Shown piece by piece: positions 16,982-25,275 of a stretch of 64,000 nt of DNA. A program made the position numbers and the translations under genes. The first letter of the stretch is position 1; each line of letters begins with the position of its first letter. Below the pieces are notes generated by a model. The model searched no databases and had not been told where the DNA came from. It worked only from the letters and a program-made list of their open reading frames with translations. The stretch is from positions 930,001 through 994,000 of the forward strand of contig NZ_JAFIQX010000001.1 in NCBI RefSeq assembly GCF_017356035.1. The letters run 5' to 3'. Source of the DNA: Longitalea luteola (GTDB taxonomy: Bacteria; Bacteroidota; Bacteroidia; Chitinophagales; Chitinophagaceae).

Positions 16982-17962
16982 ATGAAACAAAATTCCCTGT
17001 ACTTATATGCCTGCGTGCTGATGATGGTATGCAGTTGCGGCAAAAGCAAAGAGCAAACCGGTAGCAAGCTCGATAAAGTAAATGTCCGGACGGCTACCAC
17101 CGAGAACGTGAACGACATTATGGGTTTTTATACCTTTATGGAAACACCTACCAATGGAATGTTTGGCGCCATCCATCATTCCGTAAGGCCGGCAACCGCT
17201 TCACGCAACGTGCCTGCAAATGACAATTACAGGTTCAGTGGTGCTTTTTACGATGCGAATAACAACCTGATCCCCGGTGGGAAAGTTGTATTTAGCGGGA
17301 TAGAGTTTTCGCCCGTGAATAATTTTTACAGCTTTGCCTCCAGCTACATTCCCGCCCGTCCAAGTAAGGATCCTACAAAATACAGTTCACTTGAGGGGCA
17401 AATCGTTACCTATTCGATCAACCCTAACCCTGCCACAACTACAACAGCAAGAGTAGTACCTGGCCCGGCAGCCCTTGCCCCCGGTTACTTTTATATTCCC
17501 AAAAAGGTGAGTCTGGCCACCAACGGCGCCATAACCCAGGTAGGCAATAACTACTTTGATGTATGGAATTGGCAGGCCATATTCAATCCGCTTGACCTTA
17601 CGATCACCTGGAATGCAGATGCCCAAAATGATAAAGGAGTGGTTATTGGGTTCGAATACGACCAGGAACTGAGTTCACAGTTTTATAGTACTTCACCTGC
17701 ATATAGTACCAAACGGTATAAGGCATTCCGTGTGCCCGATAATGGAAGCTATACTATAAAATTGACCGACCTCAATGAAATGTGGCCGGGCAGGGATATC
17801 TATAAACAATTCAATGCAGTAGTGACCCTTACGGTTGGCCGGGCGAACTACGCCATCGTTAACAGCCCCGATAACTTACAAAAGTATTCGATCTATGCCG
17901 GCAGCGCACAGGAAACACTGATAGTACTAAACTGGGGGCCCTGGCCAAGAGTGACTGGTTAA
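16982..17962 (+). CDS. Lipoprotein of unknown function
   Basis: A 326-residue predicted lipoprotein. ATG 16982 is preferred over the upstream frame start because it gives a signal peptide with lipobox VCSC (MMVCSCGKSKE). The rest is rich in aromatic, Asn and Thr residues (SGAFYDANNNLIPGGKVVF, WNWQAIFNPLDLTITWNA), as in beta-sandwich surface proteins; I recognise no family. It lies between a small secreted protein (40 bp upstream) and an Lnt-like enzyme (19 bp downstream). The acyltransferase could modify this lipoprotein's N-terminal Cys, but that is inference. Confidence 0.7.
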   Translation: MKQNSLYLYACVLMMVCSCGKSKEQTGSKLDKVNVRTATTENVNDIMGFYTFMETPTNGMFGAIHHSVRPATASRNVPANDNYRFSGAFYDANNNLIPGGKVVFSGIEFSPVNNFYSFASSYIPARPSKDPTKYSSLEGQIVTYSINPNPATTTTARVVPGPAALAPGYFYIPKKVSLATNGAITQVGNNYFDVWNWQAIFNPLDLTITWNADAQNDKGVVIGFEYDQELSSQFYSTSPAYSTKRYKAFRVPDNGSYTIKLTDLNEMWPGRDIYKQFNAVVTLTVGRANYAIVNSPDNLQKYSIYAGSAQETLIVLNWGPWPRVTG

Positions 17963-17981
17963 TAAATAATTCCGGAAGAAC

Positions 17982-19574
17982 ATGCGATTATTATCCCGTT
18001 TATATGATCAGCAAAGCTGGCCGCAATTCCTGTTGTGCTGGATCTCCTTTGGTATACTGCTATCAGCTTCGTGGTTTGTGCATCCGCTTTTGTCGTTATG
18101 TTGCTTTGTGCCTTACTTTATTATATTGTTTCGGTGCAAAGTGCGTGGTGCCTGGTACCTGCAGTTGTTCATACTGAACCTTACATGGAATGCAGCCGTT
18201 ACTTACTGGTTATGTCAACTGGATGTAATAAGAGGTTCGGGGGCGCTGTTGGCGAACAGCGTCCTCTTTTTGCTTCCCGTAATGTTATGGCAGTTATATG
18301 TACGGTATGGGCGTATTAAGCAGGGGGTAGCCCTGGCCTTGCTGCTTTGGTGGTTGCTTTTTGAATATGTGCATCACCTGTGGGATTTTTCCTGGACCTG
18401 GCTTACAATAGGCAATGTATTCGGAAAGGCGCCTCAACTGGTATTATGGTATTCATGGGTGGGTGTAATGGGCGGATCGGCCTGGATATTGGTATGTAAT
18501 TACCTGCTTTACCAACTGGGCAAACGATCATGGCATATAAGGAAAGCGTCAGTAGCATTAATGGCTATCGTACTGCCAATGGTGCTGTCGGCAGGGTGCT
18601 GGTTTTTCCAACAGCCAAACACTAACTCACCGGAAAAAGATATTACCGCCATTGCTACTACCATGGGCGGTACCGACGAGATAAGTGACAGGGAAAAGAT
18701 ACTTATCATTGACTCCCTGGCAACACGTGATAAAAAGTCAAAGGGAATAACCTTATTGCCCGAAGTGTTGCTATCGAATGATGTGTGGCTCAGCCGGTTT
18801 GCATTGGGTGATGTATACGCCCGCCTCAAACATGGCCTTCAGTTGTGGCAAACTGATAATATAATTGTGGGTGCCCTGCTCAATGTACCCGATCCGGAAG
18901 GGTTGCATGTAGAACAGCGCATGGCCCTACAACAACATTACAGCCGGTACAACGCGGCATTGCTGATCAATGCGTCTGATACCTTTAGCCTCAAGCTGAA
19001 AAAAGTATATGTTCCGCTGGCAGAATATGTGCCATCGTACCTTTCTTTCCTGCACCTGAAAACATATGGCTTTGCCAAAGACCCTTACAATACCAATCAC
19101 TTCGACATTGATGGTAAAAAATATTTTATAGGCATTTGTTATGAAGTAGTGAACAGCCTCTTCATGGCTCAAAGTTTACAAGATAATACCAATGCCATAC
19201 TAATGCTGTCGAGCGAAAGCTTTTTTGGCGGGTCGGAAACCGGACGACGGCAATATATGAACATTTGCCGGCTGCGCGCGCTTGAGAACAACCTTCCGTT
19301 GGTAAAGTCTTCCAACGATGGAATTGTTATGGCGGTAAATGCCAGGGGAGAGCTGCAGCAAGCCAAACGAACTGTTCTTCCTTATGTAATGCACGCCACC
19401 ATCAGGCTTTCTACCCCTTCCTGCTATCGCCACATAGCCCGTTGCTTGCCGTATTTTTTGATGACGTTATTGGTTTCGCTGGTTTTATTTCCGCTATTCA
19501 GGCGCATTTCGGTAATATCTGCATCGCCACGGCGGGCTATTGGTACAGAAGAAATGGCCGCTGGCGACGCGTGA
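17982..19574 (+). CDS. Apolipoprotein N-acyltransferase-like membrane protein
   Basis: A 530-residue protein with about six hydrophobic helices in the first ~200 residues, then a nitrilase-type carbon-nitrogen hydrolase domain. The Glu-Lys-Cys triad of Lnt can be placed at about E261 (TLLPEVLL), K340 (LKKVYVPLAEYVP) and C386 (FIGICYEVV), and the usual closing SSESFFGGS...MNICRLRALENNLPLVKSSNDG is present. A last hydrophobic helix follows at ~485-505. Lnt adds the third acyl chain to lipoproteins in the inner membrane. Its location directly behind a secreted protein and a lipoprotein gene suggests a dedicated copy rather than the housekeeping enzyme, but this cannot be proved from the window. 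Confidence 0.8.
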   Translation: MRLLSRLYDQQSWPQFLLCWISFGILLSASWFVHPLLSLCCFVPYFIILFRCKVRGAWYLQLFILNLTWNAAVTYWLCQLDVIRGSGALLANSVLFLLPVMLWQLYVRYGRIKQGVALALLLWWLLFEYVHHLWDFSWTWLTIGNVFGKAPQLVLWYSWVGVMGGSAWILVCNYLLYQLGKRSWHIRKASVALMAIVLPMVLSAGCWFFQQPNTNSPEKDITAIATTMGGTDEISDREKILIIDSLATRDKKSKGITLLPEVLLSNDVWLSRFALGDVYARLKHGLQLWQTDNIIVGALLNVPDPEGLHVEQRMALQQHYSRYNAALLINASDTFSLKLKKVYVPLAEYVPSYLSFLHLKTYGFAKDPYNTNHFDIDGKKYFIGICYEVVNSLFMAQSLQDNTNAILMLSSESFFGGSETGRRQYMNICRLRALENNLPLVKSSNDGIVMAVNARGELQQAKRTVLPYVMHATIRLSTPSCYRHIARCLPYFLMTLLVSLVLFPLFRRISVISASPRRAIGTEEMAAGDA

Positions 19575-19668
19575 CCAGGTAGCATTGAGCAGCGCGTTTA
19601 CCAAGGGCAAAATGCTCAATTTTTTTGGCCATGCCTATAGAGCAGGATGCCGGCTACAACAAATGGAC

Positions 19669-19676
19669 TATTTTTG
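19669..19676 (+). promoter_or_regulatory. Putative -7 promoter box for the FMN dehydrogenase
   Basis: TATTTTTG matches TAnnTTTG and lies 22 bp before the chosen ATG at 19699. It supports separate transcription from the Lnt-like gene that ends at 19574. Confidence 0.35.
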
Positions 19677-19698
19677 CGCATTTGAAATCAAACAGTCG

Positions 19699-20862
19699 AT
19701 GAGTAAACAAGTTCCAGTAGTTAAGTATAATACCAGTTATCCTTCCATTGAAGACCTGCGCAACAAAGCCAGAAGAAAGATCCCAAAATTCGCCTTTGAA
19801 TACCTCGACGGGGGATGTAATGAAGATGTGAACCTGTATAAAAACACGGCCGAGATCAGAGAGGTGGAATTAGCCCCTTATTATCTGAGCAAACACAAAG
19901 GGTCGAGCCTGCAAACCGAACTGTTCGGTCATGTGTACGATGCGCCTTTTGGTATTGCACCCGTTGGACTACAGGGACTCATCTGGCCCAATTCGCCACA
20001 GATCCTTGCCAAAGCTGCAAAGGATCATAATATCCCCTTTATACTGAGCACCGTTACTACGGCCGATATTGAAACCATCAGCCAGATAACAGAAGGCAGG
20101 GCCTGGTACCAGCTGTACCATCCTGCCGAAGACGCTGTACGCGATGATATTTTAAAGCGGCTCGAAGCCGCCCAATACCCCGTGCTGGTGTTGCTGAGCG
20201 ATGTACCTTCGTTCGGGTTCAGGCCAAGAGACATTCGCAATGGATTGGCCATGCCGCCCAGAATGACCCTGAAAAATATTTTGCAGATCATGACGCGGCC
20301 TGAATGGGCATTGAAAACATTGAAGTACGGTACGCCTAATTTTGCCACGCTGAAGCCCTATATGCCAAAAGGATTAAACATGAAACAGCTGGGGCTTTTT
20401 ATGAATCGCACTTTTGCCGGCAGGCTGAATGCTGATAAAATAGCACCCATTCGTGATAAATGGAAGGGAAAAATTGTAGTGAAAGGAATTGCCACGGAGG
20501 CAGATACCGAAATGTGCATGAAGCTGGGCGTAGATGGCATTATCGTTTCTAACCACGGCGGCAGGCAGCTTGATGCCGGTCAATCGGCTATAAAATCAAT
20601 GCATCCGATCATCGATCGCTATAAAGGGAAAATTAAAATTATGATGGACAGTGGCCTGCGTTCGGGCCCGGATGTAGCCAGGGTAATGGCCAGTGGCGCC
20701 GATTTTACCTTTATGGGCCGGTCGTTTATGTACAGCGTGGCCGCACTCGGGGATGAGGGCGGTAATCATGTGATCGCTATGCTGAAAACACAATTGCAGC
20801 AGGTAATGGAGCAGGTTTGCTGTGAGCAGATCTATGACTTGCCGAAGCATATTATTAAATAA
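19699..20862 (+). CDS. FMN-dependent alpha-hydroxyacid dehydrogenase/oxidase
   Basis: A 387-residue TIM-barrel flavoprotein of the L-lactate dehydrogenase/glycolate oxidase family. ATG 19699 is chosen because the family N-terminus begins around YPSIEDLRNKARRKIPKFAFEYLDGGCNED; the longer frame would run through the intergenic region. Visible active-site parts are WYQLY, the Lys of IVVKGI, the catalytic His in VSNHGGRQLD, and the FMN phosphate loop DSGLRSGPDVARVMASGA followed by FMGRSF. It would oxidise a small 2-hydroxy acid to the keto acid. The acceptor (quinone, cytochrome or oxygen) is not decidable here. Confidence 0.9.
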   Translation: MSKQVPVVKYNTSYPSIEDLRNKARRKIPKFAFEYLDGGCNEDVNLYKNTAEIREVELAPYYLSKHKGSSLQTELFGHVYDAPFGIAPVGLQGLIWPNSPQILAKAAKDHNIPFILSTVTTADIETISQITEGRAWYQLYHPAEDAVRDDILKRLEAAQYPVLVLLSDVPSFGFRPRDIRNGLAMPPRMTLKNILQIMTRPEWALKTLKYGTPNFATLKPYMPKGLNMKQLGLFMNRTFAGRLNADKIAPIRDKWKGKIVVKGIATEADTEMCMKLGVDGIIVSNHGGRQLDAGQSAIKSMHPIIDRYKGKIKIMMDSGLRSGPDVARVMASGADFTFMGRSFMYSVAALGDEGGNHVIAMLKTQLQQVMEQVCCEQIYDLPKHIIK

Positions 20863-20920
20863 ACCATTTCAGTTTGAAGAAATTCAAATCGGGATTATAT
20901 TGTCCAGGCCAGAAATTTAC

Positions 20921-20949
20921 GGGGCGTCACCAGTTGGCGCCTTTTTTTA
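20921..20949 (+). terminator. Terminator after the FMN dehydrogenase gene
   Basis: GGCGTC (20923-20928) pairs with GGCGCC (20936-20941) around a short loop, with one wobble, and is followed by seven T residues. Confidence 0.6.
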
Positions 20950-21094
20950 TGCGAATGCCTGATGAGTTTGGGATTTCAATAAAGTTGTAAAGATCGGCCG
21001 TTAGGCCCTTCAAACTCATACTTTAAGCCCCTTTTTCATTTCCAAATCACCACAAAAAGTCAGACCTTGTACCGCTAAAACCGGACCATGCATC

Positions 21095-21829
21095 ATGATG
21101 TATAAACACGCGAAACCACATCAGGCACTGGCTGCTTATATTCACTGCTTTTGGTCAATAAAAGGCGAGGGAAGTGGGATCCATGTGGAGCGGATCTTTC
21201 CGGATGGGAGCCCGGGACTGGTAGTAAACCTGGGCGAAAAATGCATTACCGACAATGGCCTCGTAACCATGCATCCTGGCCGTTCTTATTTGGTAGGCGC
21301 CATGACTTCTTATAAAGAAACCTATCTTAACGAAAACCATCACCTGATCGGCGTGTGCTTTAAACCGGGCGCCTTCTCTCATTTTTATAATTATCTACCG
21401 CTGGCCGAAATCAGGGAGCAGACAGTACAACTCGAAAAAGCGCTTGCGCCCGACACCAGCAACATGCAGGAACTGTCGTTTGCCGACTTAAACGCTTTTT
21501 TTCTCAAGCGGCTCAATCCACCCAGACAGGACGTTTCCTCCATTGTAAAATGTATAAACGAAACCAAAGGGCAAATTACGGTAGACGCACTGGCCAAAAA
21601 GAATCACACGTCACCACGACAACTCGAAAGAAGTTTTCATAAGCATATCGGCATTACTCCTAAAGAATTCATCAATATCACCAAATTTCAACATGCCTTC
21701 TCAGACATCACCCGTAACAAAGGGCATAAAAGCTTATTGGATATTGCCATTGAACACGGATACTATGATCACGCGCATCTGACAAATGAGGTAAAACGGT
21801 ACACGGGCCTGCCTCCTTCAGGGTTATAG
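21095..21829 (+). CDS. AraC family regulator with DUF6597-type N-terminal domain
   Basis: A 244-residue AraC-type transcription factor. The N-terminal ~150 residues (HCFWSIKGEG, IFPDGSPGLVVNLGE, LIGVCFKPGAFSHFY) match the compact sensor domain usual in Bacteroidota. The C-terminal two helix-turn-helix units span ~165-244 (VDALAKKNHTSPRQLERSF, IGITPKEF, DIAIEHGYYDHAHLTNEVKRYTG). An upstream ATG three bases earlier is possible. Its last ~160 bp are duplicated in decayed form at 24397-24552. Confidence 0.88.
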   Translation: MMYKHAKPHQALAAYIHCFWSIKGEGSGIHVERIFPDGSPGLVVNLGEKCITDNGLVTMHPGRSYLVGAMTSYKETYLNENHHLIGVCFKPGAFSHFYNYLPLAEIREQTVQLEKALAPDTSNMQELSFADLNAFFLKRLNPPRQDVSSIVKCINETKGQITVDALAKKNHTSPRQLERSFHKHIGITPKEFINITKFQHAFSDITRNKGHKSLLDIAIEHGYYDHAHLTNEVKRYTGLPPSGL

Positions 21830-21835
21830 AATCAC

Positions 21836-22375
21836 TTTTGTTGAATTCACCAGTCCTTTTTTCGAATTCATTTGTCCTTTTGTTAATTTCTATCATGCTT
21901 TTGTAGAATTCAATGAGTCTTTTTATGAATACTATATTTCTTTAGTTGAATTCAATATTCAATTGGATGAATTTACTTACTCAATTGCAAGATATAGTAC
22001 TCCTTTTGTTCAATGCTTAACCCAGTTGATCAAATGAGGTGCAACTATTTTCGATCTGATAGCAACTTTCTCTGAATGAGTGATAACTTTAATCAAATGG
22101 CCTGGAACATTTGACAAACTGAATGATCAATGTAACAAAGTGCCCATTGCATTTGCCTAAAGAGCTGGCAAAATGAGTAAATGAGAAACTCAATTTGCCA
22201 AAAGTAAACTTCAATTCTACAAACCAGGTATACAATTCGCCAAAAGTGCTATTGAATTTCAAAATAAGACTCGTTCAGCTGCCTAATGAATAGTCAAAAC
22301 AAAAAAATAGAATCAGCACATCAAAAAATGGCAAAGTAAAACTGAAAAATGAAGGACCAAAACCTGGAAAACGGA
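21836..22375. repeat. Array of about 25 degenerate 21-bp repeats
   Basis: Equivalent TTT-type starts recur at 21836, 21857, 21878, 21899, 21920, 21941, 21962, then 22004, 22025, 22046, 22067, 22088, 22109, and later 22172, 22193, 22214, 22235, 22256, 22277 and 22298. The spacing is 21 bp with one or two single-base slips. Many units follow WTTTGNNNAAA...CAA. On the minus strand the same period codes a heptad with Phe at position 4 (for example LIEFYKS, TNEFEKR, TGEFNKS, KFTFGKL), but several stops interrupt it. The array fills the gap between two AraC genes. It is either a decayed heptad-repeat gene or a non-coding minisatellite. Confidence 0.8.
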
Positions 22376-22377
22376 GG

Positions 22378-23280
22378 TCACTTAATGGTGAGAAAGCCAT
22401 TATCTTGCTTTGCTATCGTCCTCTTGTTATTCTTCCGGTATTCGAGTGGACTAACACCGCCGCTGTGCTTCCTGAACTGTTTGTTCAAATGGCTTTCGTC
22501 GGTAAAACCCAATTCATCGGCAATTTGGCTGATGGTAAGCGTACTGTTCGCCAGCCGGTGTTGCACCAATTGTATTTTATATTGAGTTATATATTGTTGC
22601 AGACTTTCACCAGTAAGCTTTCTGAAGTATTCACCCACATAAGTAGCCGAAAGATTAAATTTTTTAGCCAGGTAAGGAATACGTAGTTTATCGGGATTAT
22701 TAATGTTCTCATGCACATGCAACAACATCCGATTGATCAATGGTTCGGGTTCGGGATCCTCTTTTGAAGTTAACTTTCCATCGGCGACATTGCGTGCAAT
22801 TATATTCAGCACCAGCGTAATAAAATGCTGCAGGTTCTCTTCATAATAAGGCTCTTTTCTATCATATTCCTGCACCATATTATTGATCAAAGTAGCAATC
22901 ATTTGGCAGTCGGCCGGTTGTTTGATCAACACCCGTTCAAATCGGTTGTGATGGTAGAAAATATGTTCCAGTTGCCGTAACCATGATGATATGCGTTCAC
23001 GGTCCTGCGCATTTTTACATTTGCTTAGAAACACTTCTGAAAACCGGATGGAGCAAAACCGGGTAGGTGATTGCATTTCAAAACCCCGGCAATCGAGTGG
23101 CGTAAACAGAAAAATACTGCCCTTGTTATAAGGGAACCGATTGCGGTTGACGACCCGCACGCCTTCGCCGTCGAGTATTTGCACAACCTCAAAGAAATGA
23201 TAGATGAGTGGTCGTGACTGCCACTCTTCCATGTCTGACACATACAACTCAAAGGGTCGTTGTAACATTTTTTGTTTCAT
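22378..23280 (-). CDS. AraC family transcriptional regulator
   Basis: A 300-residue regulator with an N-terminal cupin-like sensor (~1-165; LIYHFFEVVQILDGEGVRVVN, KGSIFLFTPLD) and a C-terminal AraC DNA-binding domain at ~190-285 (IPYLAKKFNLSATYVGEYFRKLTG, ISQIADELGFTDESHLNKQFRKHSG). The closing KNNKRTIAKQDNGFLTIK is unremarkable. The gene is divergent from the quinone oxidoreductase at 23370, only ~90 bp away, so that gene is its probable target. A TAATTTTA box ends six bases before its own ATG. Confidence 0.9.
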   Translation of the reverse strand: MKQKMLQRPFELYVSDMEEWQSRPLIYHFFEVVQILDGEGVRVVNRNRFPYNKGSIFLFTPLDCRGFEMQSPTRFCSIRFSEVFLSKCKNAQDRERISSWLRQLEHIFYHHNRFERVLIKQPADCQMIATLINNMVQEYDRKEPYYEENLQHFITLVLNIIARNVADGKLTSKEDPEPEPLINRMLLHVHENINNPDKLRIPYLAKKFNLSATYVGEYFRKLTGESLQQYITQYKIQLVQHRLANSTLTISQIADELGFTDESHLNKQFRKHSGGVSPLEYRKNNKRTIAKQDNGFLTIK

Positions 23281-23340
23281 AACCTGTAAAATTACAGAAC
23301 AAACCTTTTATTATCCCTGTTCCGGCCTTGCCAGGGCTAT

Positions 23341-23348
23341 TAATTTTG
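23341..23348 (+). promoter_or_regulatory. Putative -7 promoter box for the quinone oxidoreductase
   Basis: TAATTTTG matches TAnnTTTG and lies 21 bp before ATG 23370, inside the ~90-bp gap shared with the divergent AraC gene. Confidence 0.35.
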
Positions 23349-23369
23349 ACCACAAATCATTTGACTACT

Positions 23370-24386
23370 ATGCATTTAACTGAAAAAATGTTTCCGGCAG
23401 CCGGATCCTCCACCATAAATGCGGTCCGTGTTCACCGCCATGGCGGGCCAGCTGCACTTACTTATGAAAAAATTGCTATCGGTCACCCCGGTCCCGGTGA
23501 AGTACGCGTGCATAATAAGGCGGTAGGGCTCAATTTCGTTGACATTTATTTCCGCAATGGTGAATATACGCCACCGGCGCTGCCATTCGTCCCAGGCAAT
23601 GAAGGTGCTGGCATCGTGGTGGCCGTTGGAGAAAACGTAACAGATTTTGCACCAGGCGACAGGGTAGCGTATGTAATGACGTTGGGCGCTTATGCCGAAG
23701 AAAGCCTCGTGCCGGCCCACTATGTAGTACACCTGCCCGATGCCATTGATTTTGAAACGGGCGCTGCGATGCTCCTGAAGGGACTTACCGCCCAATACCT
23801 GCTTCGACGTACATTCCGGGTTGAACCAGGGCATACTGTTCTCATTCATGCGGCAGCCGGCGGAGTAGGGCTTATTCTTACCCAATGGGCGAAGCATCTG
23901 GGCGCTACTGTTATTGGTACAACAGGTTCTCCGGAAAAGGCTGAATTGGCATTAAAGAATGGTTGTGACTTTGTGATCGATTATCATAAAGAAGATTTTG
24001 CCAAACGGGTAAAAGAAATTACGAACGGGGAAGGCTGCCATGTCGTTTATGACGGTATTGGCAAAGCAACTTTTCCTCATTCGCTCGATTGTCTTCGCCC
24101 TTTTGGTTATTTCGTTAGCTATGGCTCTGCCTCAGGCGCCATTGAGCCGTTCGATATTATGCTGTTAATGAAGAAAGGTTCGGTATTCGCCACATGGCAG
24201 TTGTTGTTCGACCACCTGGCAAAACGGGAAGATGTGCTGGCCATGAGCAGCGAACTTTTTGAAGTTGTTGCCAGCGGCGCTGTGAAAATTTCGGTACATA
24301 CACGCTTACCGCTGACCGAAGTGGCAGAAGCTCACCGGCGGCTCGAAGCAAGGGAAACAACCGGAGCAACGGTACTGCTGCCTTAG
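23370..24386 (+). CDS. NADPH:quinone reductase (zinc-independent MDR family)
   Basis: A 338-residue medium-chain dehydrogenase/reductase of the quinone oxidoreductase (QorA) type, which reduces quinones with NADPH. The GroES-like part has NFVDIYFRNGEYTPPALPFVPGNEGAG. The nucleotide-binding part has VLIHAAAGGVGLILTQWAK, the AAxGGVG loop of the family. The zinc ligands of alcohol dehydrogenases are absent. ATG 23370 was taken; ATG 23388 is possible. It is divergent from an AraC regulator, and ten bases after its stop begins a decayed AraC fragment. Confidence 0.9.
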   Translation: MHLTEKMFPAAGSSTINAVRVHRHGGPAALTYEKIAIGHPGPGEVRVHNKAVGLNFVDIYFRNGEYTPPALPFVPGNEGAGIVVAVGENVTDFAPGDRVAYVMTLGAYAEESLVPAHYVVHLPDAIDFETGAAMLLKGLTAQYLLRRTFRVEPGHTVLIHAAAGGVGLILTQWAKHLGATVIGTTGSPEKAELALKNGCDFVIDYHKEDFAKRVKEITNGEGCHVVYDGIGKATFPHSLDCLRPFGYFVSYGSASGAIEPFDIMLLMKKGSVFATWQLLFDHLAKREDVLAMSSELFEVVASGAVKISVHTRLPLTEVAEAHRRLEARETTGATVLLP

Positions 24387-24396
24387 GGACCTCCAT

Positions 24397-24552
24397 TTCA
24401 TTACTATCACCAAATTTCAACATGCCTTCGAGACATCACCCGTAATAAAGGGCATAAAAGCTTGTTGGCTCTTGCCATTGAACATGGGTACTACGATCAC
24501 GCGCATCAAATGAGGTAAAGCGGTACACGGGCCTGCCTCCTTCAGGGTTATA
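24397..24552 (+). pseudogene. Remnant of an AraC 3' end (copy of 21668-21828)
   Basis: About 156 bp align to the last 161 bp of the AraC gene at 21095-21829, from TTCATTACTATCACC through CCTCCTTCAGGGTTATA. Two short deletions (after GCCTTC, and four bases after CGCGCAT) break the frame and there is no 5' part or start codon. Most base differences fall at third codon positions (AAC/AAT, GGA/GGG, TAT/TAC, AAA/AAG), so the copy seems to have diverged while still coding before it decayed. Confidence 0.85.
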
Positions 24553-24594
24553 ATTTTGTCGCCTTTTTCCAAATTACCTTGCACTTTCCATTAT

Positions 24595-24602
24595 TACCTT
24601 TG
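24595..24602 (+). promoter_or_regulatory. Putative -7 promoter box four bases before a start codon
   Basis: TACCTTTG matches TAnnTTTG and ends four bases before ATG 24607. If used, transcription would begin at or next to the start codon, making a leaderless message. No -33 TTTG at the usual spacing is seen. Confidence 0.35.
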
Positions 24603-24606
24603 CCCT

Positions 24607-25155
24607 ATGAGAAAGGTAATTCTGAATTTAGCCACAACATTAGACGGCTTTATTGAAGGAGTAAATGGTGAGTTGGACTGGTGCTTACTCGAGGAGGATA
24701 TGCGTTTCGATAGCTTCCTCGAATCCATCGATACCATCTTTTATGGCCGCGTGAGTTATGATTTATGGGGCAATTATCAGCCTGAGGCATCTGCCTCCGG
24801 TATGGAGAAGCAGATCCATGCAGCCATACAGTCGAAGAAAAAATTCGTATTCTCCAGGCAGCCACGGTCAGATGATAAAGCCACTTTCATTAACACCGAC
24901 GTAGTAGCCCAGGTAAAAAAGATCAAAAACCAACCGGGAAAAGATATCTGGCTCTATGGAGGCGCCAAACTCATCACCACTTTTGTAGAAAACGGCCTGG
25001 TGGATGAATATATGATCTCTGTTCATCCAACTGTATTAGGCGCCGGCAAGCCCTTGTTTGATATATCAGCCAGATTGTCGCTGGTGCTTATCAAAACAAA
25101 TGTATTCAAATCCGGTGTGGTGCAATTGATCTATACAGCCCATACCAAACAGTGA
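24607..25155 (+). CDS. Dihydrofolate reductase-like (RibD C-terminal domain) protein
   Basis: A 182-residue protein of the RibD C-terminal/DHFR-like reductase family. The start MRKVILNLATTLDGFIEG is typical of the family, which is why ATG 24607 is chosen over 24556. Other landmarks are FYGRVSYDLWG, FSRQP and DIWLYGGAKLITTFVENGLVDEYMISVHPTVLGAGKPLF. These stand-alone homologues are NADPH-dependent reductases with mostly unknown substrates. It follows the AraC remnant; a regulator/reductase pairing may have been broken by the rearrangement described in the findings. Confidence 0.9.
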   Translation: MRKVILNLATTLDGFIEGVNGELDWCLLEEDMRFDSFLESIDTIFYGRVSYDLWGNYQPEASASGMEKQIHAAIQSKKKFVFSRQPRSDDKATFINTDVVAQVKKIKNQPGKDIWLYGGAKLITTFVENGLVDEYMISVHPTVLGAGKPLFDISARLSLVLIKTNVFKSGVVQLIYTAHTKQ

Positions 25156-25275
25156 AAAAGATGTTTCTTTCTATCCGATGCTTCCACATGGTTCGTCAAC
25201 TAATGTAATGTAAATATTGTAAGTTCGCCGGTGAATTTGCAGCGCTGGTTTTATGAACTTAATTATATTTACCCA

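Noticed and set aside
21708-21896. 62-aa minus-strand frame with EFxKR heptads
   Set aside because: It is the last open part of the 21-bp array on the minus strand running into antisense AraC; not counted as a gene, though noted as evidence of a heptad origin.
21836-22375. 21-bp array as a CRISPR
   Set aside because: Units abut with no spacers and differ from one another throughout.
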